Shown here: one piece after another, positions 18,701 through 30,700 of the stretch
Numbering within the stretch: the stretch's first letter is position 1
Layout: each line of letters opens with the position of its first letter
Source of the DNA: Corallium rubrum
Taxonomy: Eukaryota > Cnidaria > Anthozoa > Scleralcyonacea > Coralliidae
Direction of reading: 5' to 3'
Assembly: GCA_964035015.1 (NCBI GenBank)
Contig: OZ036013.1
Span: forward strand, 11,163,266 to 11,227,265
DNA: 64,000 nt
The notes under the pieces: model-generated
What the model saw: only the letters and a program-made list of their open reading frames with translations
Databases searched by the model: none
What the model was told of the DNA's origin: nothing
Translations under genes and position numbers: made by a program

Positions 18701-21700
18701 TTTGTTGTGATTTGTTGTGATTTGTTTTGATTTGTTCCGATTGTGATTTGTTGCGATTTGTTGTGATTTGTAGTGATTTGTTCCGATTGTGATTTGTTGC
18801 GATTTGTTGCGATTTGTTGCGATTTGTTGGGATTTGTTGTGATTTGTTCCGATTGTGATTTGTTGCGATTTGTTGTGATTTGTTGTGATTTGTTGCAATT
18901 TGTTGCGATTTGTTGCGATTTGTTCCGATTTGTGATTTGTTGTGATTTGTTGTGATTTGTTCCGATTGTGATTTGTTGCGATTTGTTGTGATTTGTTACG
19001 ATTTGTTGCGATTTGTTGTGATTTGTTGCAATTTGTTGCCATTTGTTCTGCTTTGTTACGATTTGTTGCGATTTGTTGCGATTTGTTGCGACTTGTTGCG
19101 ATTTGTTGTGATTTGTTTTGATTTATTGTGATTTGTTGCGATTTGTTGCGATTTGTTGCGATTTGTTGCGATTTGTTGCGATTTGTTGTGATTTTTTCTG
19201 ATTTGTTGCGATTTGTTGTGATTTGTTGCGCTTTGTTGCGATTTGTTGCGATTTGTTGTGATTTGTTGTGATTTTTTTTGATTTCTTGCGATTTGTTGCG
19301 ATTTGTTGCGATTTGTTGCGATTTGTTGTGATTTGTTGCGATTTGTTGCGATTTGTTGGGATTTGTTGCGATTTGTTGCGATTTGTTGTGATTTGTTGCG
19401 ATTTGTTGTGATTTGTTGTGATTTGTTACGATTTGTTGTGATTTGTTGTGATTTGTTCCGATTGTGATTTGTTGCGATTTGTTGTGATTTGTTGTGATTT
19501 GTTCGATTGTGATTTGTTGCGATTTGTTGCGATTTGTTGCGATTTGTTGTGATTTGTTGTGATTTGTTGCGATTTGTTGTGATTTGTTGCGATTTGTTGT
19601 GATTTGTTGCGATTTGTTGCGATTTGTTGATTTGTTGTGATTTGTTGCGATTTGTTGTGATTTGTTGCGATTTGTTGCGATTTGTTGCGATTTGTTGCGA
19701 TTTGTTGATTGTTGCGATTTGTTGCGATTTGTTGTGATTTGTTGCGATTTGTTGCGATTTGTTGCGATTTGTTACGATTTGTTACGATTTGTTGTGATTT
19801 GTTGTGATTTGTTCCGATTGTGATTTGTTGCGATTTGTTACGATTTGTTGTGATTTGTTGTGATTTGTTGCGATTTGTTGTGACTTGTTGCGATTTGTTA
19901 CGATTTGTTGTGATTTGTTGTGATTTGTTGCGATTTGTTGTGATTTGTTGCAATTTGTTGCGATTTGTTGCGACTTGTTGCGATTTGTTGTGCTTTGTTG
20001 CGATTTGTTGTGATTTGTTGCGATTTGTTGCGATTTGTTGCGATTTGTTGCGATTTGTTGTGATTTGTTGTGATTTGTTGCGATTTGTTGCGAGTTGTAA
20101 TGATTTGTTGCGATTTGTTGCGATTTGTTGCGATTTGTTGCGATTTGTTGCGATTTGTTGCGATTTGTTGCGATTTGTTGCGATTTGTTACGATTTGTTG
20201 TGATTTGTTGTGATTTGTTGCGATTTGTTGCGACTTGTTGCGACTTGTTGCGATTTGTTGCGATTTGTTGTGATTTCTTCCGATTTGTTGTGATTTGTTG
20301 CGATTTGTTGCGATTTGTTACGATTTGTTGTGATTTGTTCCGATTGTGATTTGTTGCGATTTGTTGTGATTTGTTGTGATTTGTTCCGATTGTGATTTGT
20401 TGCGATTTGTTGTGATTTGTTGTGATTTGTTCCGATTGTGCTTTGTTGCGATTTGTTGCGATTTGTTACGATTTGTTGTGATTTGTTGTGATTTGTTGCG
20501 ATTTGTTGTGATTTCTTGCGATTTGTTGTGATTTGTTGCGATTTGTTGCGATTTGTTGTGATTTTTTCTGATTTGTTGCGATTTGTTGTGATTTGTTGCG
20601 ATTTGTTGCGATTTGTTGCGATTTGTTGTGATTTTTTCTGATTTGTTGCGATTTGTTGCGATTTGTTGCGATTTCTTGTGATTTGTTGCGATTTGTTGTG
20701 ATTTGTTGCGATTTGTTGCGATTTGTTGCGATTTGTTGCGATTTGTTGTCATTTGTTGCGATTTGTTGCGATTTGTTGCGATTTGTTCTGATTTGTTGCG
20801 ATTTGTTGTGATTTGTTGCGATTTGTTGCGATTTGTTGCGATTTGTTGCGATTTGTTGCGATTTGTTGTGATTTGTTGCGATTTGTTACGATTTGTTGTG
20901 ATTTGTTGTGATTTGTTGCGATTTGTTGTGATTTGTTGCTATTTGTTGCGATTTGTTGCGATTTGTTGTGCTTTGTTGCGATTTGTTGCGATTTGTTGTG
21001 ATTTGTTGTGATTTGTTGCGATTTGTTGTGATTTGTTGCAATTTGTTGCGATTTGTTGTGCTTTGTTGCGATTTGTTGCGATTTGTTGCGATTTGTTGTG
21101 CTTTGTTGCGATTTGTTGTGATTTGTTGCGATTTGTTGCGATTTGTTGCGATTTGTTGCGATTTGTTGCGATTTGTTACGATTTGTTGTGATTTTTTCTG
21201 ATTTGTTGCGATTTGTTGTGATTTGTTGCGATTTGTTGCGATTTGTTGCGATTTGTTGTGATTTTTTCTGATTTGTTGCGATTTGTTGCGATTTGTTGCG
21301 ATTTCTTGTGATTTGTTGCGATTTGTTGTGATTTGTTGCGATTTGTTGCGATTTGTTGCGATTTGTTGTCATTTGTTGCGATTTGTTGCGATTTGTTGCG
21401 ATTTGTTCTGATTTGTTGCGATTTGTTGTGATTTGTTGCGATTTGTTGCGATTTGTTGCGATTTGTTGTGATTTGTTGCGATTTGTTGCGATTTGTTGTG
21501 ATTTGTTGCGATTTGTTGTGATTTGTTGTGATTTGTTACGATTTGTTGTGATTTGTTGTGATTTGTTGTGATTTGTTCCGATTGTGATTTGTTGCGATTT
21601 GTTGTGATTTGTAGTGATTTGTTCCGATTTGTTGATTTGTTGCGATTTGTTGCGATTTGTTACGATTTGTTGGGATTTGTTGTGATTTGTTCCGATTGTG

Positions 21701-24700
21701 ATTTGTTGCGATTTGTTGTGATTTGTTGTGATTTGTTGCGATTTGTTGCGATTTGTTGCGATTTGTTCCGATTGTGATTTGTTGCGATTTGTTGTGATTT
21801 GTTCCGATTGTGATTTGTTGCGATTTGTTGTGATTTGTTACGATTTGTTGCGATTTGTTGTGATTTTTGTTGCAATTTGTTGCGATTTGTTCTGCTTTGT
21901 TACGATTTGTTGCGATTTGTTGCGATTTGTTGCGACTTGTTGCGATTTGTTGTGCTTTGTTTTGATTTATTGTGATTTGTTGCGATTTGTTGCGATTTGT
22001 TGCGATTTGTTGCGATTTGTTGCGATTTGTTGTGATTTTTGCTGATTTGTTGCGATTTGTTGTGATTTGTTGTGATTTGTTGCGATTTGTTGCGATTTGT
22101 TGCGATTTGTTGCGATTTGTTGCGATTTGTTGTGATTTGTTGTGATTTGTTGCGATTTGTTGCGATTTGTTGCGATTTGTTGCGATTTGTTGCGATTTGT
22201 TGTGATTTGTTCGATTTGTTGTGATTTGTTGCGATTTGTTGCGATTTGTTACGATTTGTTGTGATTTGTTCGATTTGTTGGATTTGTTGCGATTTGTTGT
22301 GATTTGTTGTTTGATTTGTTCCGATTTGTGATTTGTTGCGATTTGTTGTGATTTGTTGTGATTTGTTCGATTGTGCGATTTGTTGCGATTTGTTGCGATT
22401 TGTTCGATTTGTTGTGATTTGTTGTGATTTGTTGCGATTTGTTGTGATTTGTTGCGATTTGTTGTGATTTGTTGCGATTTGTTGCGATTTGTTGTGATTT
22501 TTTCTGATTTGTTGCGATTTGTTGTGATTTGTTGCGATTTGTTGCGATTTGTTGCGATTTGTTGTGATTTGTTCTGATTTGTTGCGATTTGTTGCGATTT
22601 GTTGCGATTTGATTTGTTGCGATTTGTTGTGATTTGTTGCGATTTGTTGCGATTTGTTGCGATTTGTTGCGATTTGTTGCGATTTGTTGCGATTTGTTGC
22701 GATTTGTTGCGATTTGTTGATTTGTTGCGATTTGTTGTTGCGATTTGTTGCGATTTGTTGCGATTTGTTGCGATTTGTTGCGATTTGTTGCGATTTGTTG
22801 CGATTTGTTGTGATTTGTTGCGATTTGTTGTGATTTGTTGTGATTTGTTGCGATTTGTTGTGATTTGTTGTGATTTGTTGTGATTTGTTCGATTGTGATT
22901 TGTTGCGATTTGTTGTGATTTGTGTGATTTGTTGCGATTTGTTTGTTGCGATTTGTTGCGATTTGTTGCGATTTGTTGGATTTGTTGTGATTTGTTCCGA
23001 TTGTGATTTGTTGCGATTTGTTGTGATTTGTTGCGATTTGTTGCGATTTGTTGCGATTTGTTGCGATTTGTTCCGATTGTGATTTGTTGCGATTTGTTGT
23101 GATTTGTTCGATTGTGATTTGTTGCGATTTGTTTGATTTGCGATTTGTTGCGATTTGTTGTGATTTGTTGTGATTTGTTCTGCTTTGTTCGATTTGTTGC
23201 GATTTGTTGCGATTTGTTGCGACTTGTTGCGATTTGTTGTGATTTGTTTTGATTTATTGTGATTTGTTGCGATTTGTTGCGATTTGTTGCGATTTGTTGC
23301 GATTTGTTGCGATTTGTTGTGATTTTTCTGATTTGTTGCGATTTGTTGTGATTTGTTGCGATTTGTTGCGATTTGTTGCGATTTGTTGTGATTTTTTCTG
23401 ATTTCTTGCGATTTGTTGCGATTTGTTGCGATTTGTTGCGATTTGTTGCGATTTGTTGTGATTTGTTGCGATTTGTTGCGATTTGTTGCGATTTGTTGTG
23501 ATTTGTTGCGATTTGTTGCGATTTGTTGCGATTTGTTCTGATTTGTTGCGATTTGTTGTGATTTGTTGCGATTTGTTGCGATTTGTTGCGATTTGTTGTG
23601 ATTTGTTGCGATTTGTTGCGATTTGTTGCGATTTGTTGCGATTTGTTGTGATTTGTTGTGATTTGTTGCGATTTGTTGCGATTTGTTGTGATTTGTTGTG
23701 ATTTGTTGCCGATTGTTGATTTGTTGCGATTTGTTGCGATTTGTTGGATTTGTTGCGATTTGATTTGTTGCGATTTGTTGCGATTTGTTCGATTTGTTGA
23801 TTTGTTGCGATTTGTTCGATTTGTTGTGATTTGTTGTGATTTGTTGGGTTTGATTGTGCGATTTTGTTGCATTTGCGATTTGTTGCGGATTTGTTGTTGC
23901 GATTTGTTGGATTTGTTGATTTGTCGATTGTGATTTTTCGATTTGTTGTGATTTGTTGCGATTTGTTGCGATTTGTTTGCATTTGTTGTGTTGATTTGTT
24001 GCGATTTGTTGATTTTTGTTTGTTGGATTTGTTGCGATTTGTTGCGATTTGTTGCGATTTGTTGCGTTTTGTTTGTGCGATTTGTTGCGATTTGTTGCGA
24101 TTTGTTGCGATTTGTTGCGATTTGTTGCGATTTGTTGCGATTTGTTGCGATTTGTTGCGATTTGTTGTTGTGCGATTTGTTGCGATTTGTTGCGATTTGT
24201 TGCGATTTGTTGCGATTTGTTGCGATTTGTTGCGATTTGTTGCGATTTTTGTTGCGATTTGTTGCGATTTGTTGCGATTTGTTGCGATTTGTTGTGATTT
24301 GTTCGATTTGTTGTGATTTGTTGCGATTTGTTGCGATTTGTTGCGATTTGTTGTGATTTGTTCGATTTGTTGTTGCGATTTGTTGCGATTTGTTGTGATT
24401 TGTTGCGATTTGTTGCGATTTGTTGTGATTTGTTGTGATTTTTTGTTGTGCGATTTGTTGCGATTTGTTGCGATTTGTTGTGATTTGTTGCGATTTGTTG
24501 CGATTTGTTGATTTGTTGCGATTTGTTGATTTGTTGCGATTTGTTGCGATGATTTGTTGTGATTTGTTGCGATTTGTTGTTGATTTGTTGTGCGATTTGT
24601 TGTGATTTGTTGCGATTTGTTGCGATTTGTTGCGATTTGTTGCGATTTGTTGCATTGTTGCGATTTGTTGCGATTTGTTGTGCGATTTGTTGCGATTTGT

Positions 24701-27700
24701 TGCGATTTGTTGCGATTTGTTGCGATTTGTTGTCGATTTGTTGCGATTTGTTGCGATTTGTTGCGATTTGTTGCGATTTGTTCTGATTTGTTGCGATTTG
24801 TTGTGATTTGTTGCGATTTGTTGCGATTTGTTGCGATTTGTTGTGATTTGTTGCGATTTGTTGCGATTTGTTGTGATTTGTTGCGATTTGTTGTGATTTG
24901 TTGTGATTTGTTACGATTTGTTGTGATTTGTTGTGATTTGTTGTGATTTGTTCGATTGTGATTTGTTGCGATTTGTTGTGATTTGTTAGTGATTTGTTCC
25001 GATTGTGATTTGTTGCGATTTGTTGCGATTTGTTACGATTTGTTGGGATTTGTTGTGATTTGTTCCGATTGTGATTTGTTGCGATTTGTTGTGATTTGTT
25101 GTGATTTGTTGCAATTTGTTGCGATTTGTTGCGATTTGTTCCGATTGTGATTTGTTGCGATTTGTTGTGATTTGTTCCGATTGTGATTTGTTGCGATTTG
25201 TTGTGATTTGTTACGATTTGTTGCGATTTGTTGTGATTTGTTGCAATTTGTTGCCATTTGTTCTGCTTTGTTACGATTTGTTGCGATTTGTTGCGATTTG
25301 TTGCGACTTGTTGCGATTTGTTGTGCTTTGTTTTGATTTATTGTGATTTGTTGCGATTTGTTGCGATTTGTTGCGATTTGTTGCGATTTGTTGCGATTTG
25401 TTGTGATTTTTTCTGATTTGTTGCGATTTGTTGTGATTTGTTGCGCTTTGTTGCGATTTGTTGCGATTTGTTGTGATTTTTTCTGATTTCTTGCGATTTG
25501 TTGCGATTTGTTGCGATTTGTTGCGATTTGTTGTGATTTGTTGCGATTTTTTGCGATTTGTTGCGATTTGTTGTGATTTGTTGCGATTTGTTGCGATTTG
25601 TTGTGATTTGTTGCGATTTGTTGTGATTTGTTGTGATTTGTTACGATTTGTTGTGATTTGTTGTGATTTGTTCCGATTGTGATTTGTTGCGATTTGTTGC
25701 GATTTGTTACGATTTGTTGTGATTTGTTGTGATTTGTTCCGATTGTGATTTGTTGCGATTTGTTACGATTTGTTGTGATTTGTTGTGATTTGTTGCGATT
25801 TGTTGTGACTTGTTGCGATTTGTTACGATTTGTTGTGATTTGTTGTGATTTGTTGCGATTTGTTGTGATTTGTTGCAATTTGTTGCGATTTGTTGCGACT
25901 TGTTGCGATTTGTTGTGCTTTGTTGCGATTTGTTGCGATTTGTTGCGATTTGTTGCGATTTGTTGTGATTTGTTGTGATTTGTTGCGATTTGTTGCGAGT
26001 TGTAATGATTTGTTGCGATTTGTTGCGATTTGTTACGATTTGTTGTGATTTGTTGCGATTTGTTGCGATTTGTTGCGATTTGTTGCGATTTGTTGCGATT
26101 TGTTACGATTTGTTGTGATTTGTTGTGATTTGTTGCGATTTGTTGCGACTTGTTGCGACTTGTTGCGATTTGTTGCGATTTGTTGTGATTTTTCCGATTT
26201 GTTGTGATTTGTTGCGATTTGTTGCGATTTGTTACGATTTGTTGTGATTTGTTCCGATTGTGATTTGTTGCGATTTGTTGTGATTTGTTGTGATTTGTTC
26301 CGATTGTGATTTGTTGCGATTTGTTGTGATTTGTTGTGATTTGTTCCGATTGTGCTTTGTTGCGATTTGTTGCGATTTGTTACGATTTGTTGTGATTTGT
26401 TGTGATTTGTTGCGATTTGTTGTGATTTCTTGCGATTTGTTGTGATTTGTTGCGATTTGTTGCGATTTGTTGTGATTTTTTCTGATTTGTTGCGATTTGT
26501 TGCGATTTGTTGCGATTTGTTGCGATTTGTTGTGATTTGTGGCGATTTGTGGCGATTTGTTGCGATTTGTTGCGATTTGTTGCGATTTGTTGCGATTTGT
26601 TGCGATTTGTTGTCATTTGTTGCGATTTGTTGCGATTTGTTGCGATTTGTTGCGATTTGTTGCGATTTGTTCTGATTTGTTGCGATTTGTTGTGATTTGT
26701 TGCGATTTGTTGCGATTTGTTGCGATTTGTTGCGATTTGTTGCGATTTGTTGTGATTTTTTCTGATTTTTTCTGATTTGTTGTGATTTGTTGCGATTTGT
26801 TGCGATTTGTTGCGATTTGTTGTGATTTGTTGTGATTTGTTGCGATTTGTTGTGATTTGTTGCAATTTGTTGCGATTTGTTGCGATTTGTTGTGCTTTGT
26901 TGCGATTTGTTGCGATTTGTTGCGATTTGTTGTGATTTGTTGCGATTTGTTGCGATTTGTTGCAATTTGTTGCGATTTGTTGTGCTTTGTTGCGATTTGT
27001 TGCGATTTGTTGCGATTTGTTGTGCTTTGTTGCGATTTGTTGTGATTTGTTGCGATTTGTTGCGATTTGTTGCGATTTGTTGCGATTTGTTGCGATTTGT
27101 TACGATTTGTTGTGATTTTTTCTGATTTGTTGCGATTTGTTGTGATTTGTTGCGATTTGTTGCGATTTGTTGCGATTTGTTGTGATTTTTTGTGATTTGT
27201 TGCGATTTGTTGCGATTTGTTGCGATTTCTTGTGATTTGTTGCGATTTGTTGTGATTTGTTGCGATTTGTTGCGATTTGTTGCGATTTGTTGCGATTTGT
27301 TGCGATTTGTTGCGATTGTTGGATTGTTGCGATTTGTTGCTGATTTGTTGCGATTTGTTGTGATTTGTTGCGATTTGTTGCGATTTGTTGCGATTTGTTG
27401 TGATTTGTTGCGATTTGTTGCGATTTGTTGTGATTTGTTGCGATTTGTTGTGATTTGTTGTGATTTGTTACGATTTGTTGTGATTTGTTGTGATTTGTTG
27501 TGATTTGTTCCGATTGTGATTTGTTGCGATTTGTTGTGATTTGTAGTGATTTGTTCCGATTTGTTGTGATTTGTTGCGATTTGTTGCGATTTGTTAGATT
27601 TGTTGGGATTTGTTGTGATTTGTTCCGATTGTGATTTGTTGCGATTTGTTGTGATTTGTTGTGATTTGTTGCAATTTGTTGCGATTTGTTGCGATTTGTT

Positions 27701-30700
27701 CCGATTGTGATTTGTTGCGATTTGTTGTGATTTGTTCCGATTGTGATTTGTTGCGATTTGTTGTGATTTGTTACGATTTGTTGCGATTTGTTGTGATTTG
27801 TTGCAATTTGTTGCCATTTGTTCTGCTTTGTTACGATTTGTTGCGATTTGTTGCGATTTGTTGCGACTTGTTGCGATTTGTTGTGCTTTGTTTTGATTTA
27901 TTGTGATTTGTTGCGATTTGTTGCGATTTGTTGCGATTTGTTGCGATTTGTTGCGATTTGTTGCGATTTGTTGTGATTTTTTCTGATTTGTTGCGATTTG
28001 TTGTGATTTGTTGCGCTTTGTTGCGATTTGTTGCGATTTGTTGTGATTTTTTCTGATTTCTTGCGATTTGTTGCGATTTGTTGCGATTTGTTGCGATTTG
28101 TTGTGATTTGTTGCGATTTTTTGCGATTTGTTGCGATTTGTTGAGATTTGTTGCGATTTGTTGCGATTTGTTGTGATTTGTTGCGATTTGTTGTGATTTG
28201 TTACGATTTGTTGTGATTTGTTGTGATTTGTTCCGATTGTGATTTGTTGCGATTTGTTGTGATTTGTTGTGATTTGTTCCGATTGTGATTTGTTGCGATT
28301 TGTTGCGATTTGTTACGATTTTTTGTGATTTGTTCCGATTGTGATTTGTTGCGATTTGTTACGATTTGTTGTGATTTGTTGTGATTTGTTGCGATTTGTT
28401 GTGACTTGTTGCGATTTGTTACGATTTGTTGTGATTTGTTGTGATTTGTTGCGATTTGTTGTGATTTGTTGCAATTTGTTGCGATTTGTTGCGACTTGTT
28501 GCGATTTGTTGTGCTTTGTTGCGATTTGTTGTGATTTGTTGCGATTTGTTGCGATTTGTTGCGATTTGTTGTGATTTGTTGTGATTTGTTGCGATTTGTT
28601 GCGAGTTGTAATGATTTGTTGCGATTTGTTGCGATTTGTTGCGATTTGTTGTGATTTGTTGTGATTTGTTGCGATTTGTTGCGAGTTGTAATGATTTGTT
28701 GTGATTTGTTGTGATTTCTTGCGATTTGTTGCGATTTGTTGTGATTTGTTGTGATTTGTTGTGGTTTGTTGCGATTTGTTGCGATTTGTTGCGATTTGTT
28801 GCGATTTGTTACGATTTGTTGTGATTTGTTGTGATTTGTTGCGATTTGTTGTGATTTCTTGCGATTTGTTGTGATTTGTTGCGATTTGTTGCGATTTGTT
28901 GTGATTTTTTCTGATTTGTTGCGATTTGTTGCGATTTGTTGCGATTTGTTGCGATTTGTTGTGATTTGTGGCGATTTGTGGCGATTTGTTGCGATTTGTT
29001 GCGATTTGTTGCGATTTGTTGCGATTTGTTGTGATTTGTTGCGATTTGTTGCGATTTGTTGTGATTTGTTGCGATTTGTTGCGATTTGTTGCGATTTGTT
29101 GTGATTTGTTGCGATTTGTTACGATTTATTGTGATTTGTTGTGATTTGTTCCGATTGTGATTTGTTGCGATTTGTGGCGATTTGTTGCGATTTGTTGCGA
29201 TTTGTTGTGATTTTTTCTGATTTCTTGCGATTTGTTGCGATTTGTTGCGATTTGTTGCGATTTGTTGCGATTTTTTGTGATTTGTTGCGATTTGTTGTGA
29301 TTTGTTGCGATTTGTTGCGATTTGTTGCGATTTGTTGTCATTTGTTGCGATTTGTTGCGATTTGTTGCGATTTGTTGCGATTTGTTGCGATTTGTTCTGA
29401 TTTGTTGCGATTTGTTGTGATTTGTTGCGATTTGTTGCGATTTGTTGCGATTTGTTGTGATTTGTTGCGATTTGTTGCGATTTGTTGCGATTTGTTGTGA
29501 TTTTTTCTGATTTTTTCTGATTTGTTGTGATTTGTTGCGATTTGTTGCGATTTTTTGCGATTTGTTGCGATTTGTTGTGATTTGTTGCTATTTGTTACGA
29601 TTTGTTGTGATTTGTTGCGATTTGTTGTGATTTGTTGCAATTTGTTGCGATTTGTTGCGATTTGTTGTGCTTTGTTGCGATTTGTTGCGATTTGTTGTGA
29701 TTTGTTGTGATTTGTTGCGATTTGTTGTGATTTGTTGCAATTTGTTGCGATTTGTTGTGCTTTGTTGCGATTTGTTGCGATTTGTTGTGCTTTGTTGCGA
29801 TTTGTTGTGATTTGTTGCGATTTGTTGCGATTTGTTGCGATTTGTTGCGATTTGTTGCGATTTGTTACGATTTGTTGTGATTTTCTCTGATTTGTTGCGA
29901 TTTGTTGTGATTTGTTGCGATTTGTTGCGATTTGTTGCGATTTGTTGTGATTTTTTCTGATTTGTTGCGATTTGTTGCGATTTGTTGCGATTTCTTGTGA
30001 TTTGTTGCGATTTGTTGTGATTTGTTGCGATTTGTTGCGATTTGTTGCGATTTGTTGCGATTTGTTGTGATTTGTTGCGATTTGTTGCGATTTGTTGCGA
30101 TTTGTTGTGATTTGTTGCGATTTGTTGCGATTTGTTGCGATTTGTTGTGATTTTTTCTGATTTTTTCTGATTTGTTGTGATTTGTTGCGATTTGTTGCGA
30201 TTTTTTGCGATTTGTTGCGATTTGTTGTGATTTGTTGCTATTTGTTACGATTTGTTGTGATTTGTTGCGATTTGTTGTGATTTGTTGCAATTTGTTGCGA
30301 TTTGTTGCGATTTGTTGTGCTTTGTTGCGATTTGTTGCGATTTGTTGTGATTTGTTGTGATTTGTTGCGATTTGTTGTGATTTGTTGCAATTTGTTGCGA
30401 TTTGTTGTGCTTTGTTGCGATTTGTTGCGATTTGTTGTGCTTTGTTGCGATTTGTTGTGATTTGTTGCGATTTGTTGCGATTTGTTGCGATTTGTTGCGA
30501 TTTGTTGCGATTTGTTACGATTTGTTGTGATTTTCTCTGATTTGTTGCGATTTGTTGTGATTTGTTGCGATTTGTTGCGATTTGTTGCGATTTGTTGTGA
30601 TTTTTTCTGATTTGTTGCGATTTGTTGCGATTTGTTGCGATTTCTTGTGATTTGTTGCGATTTGTTGTGATTTGTTGCGATTTGTTGCGATTTGTTGCGA

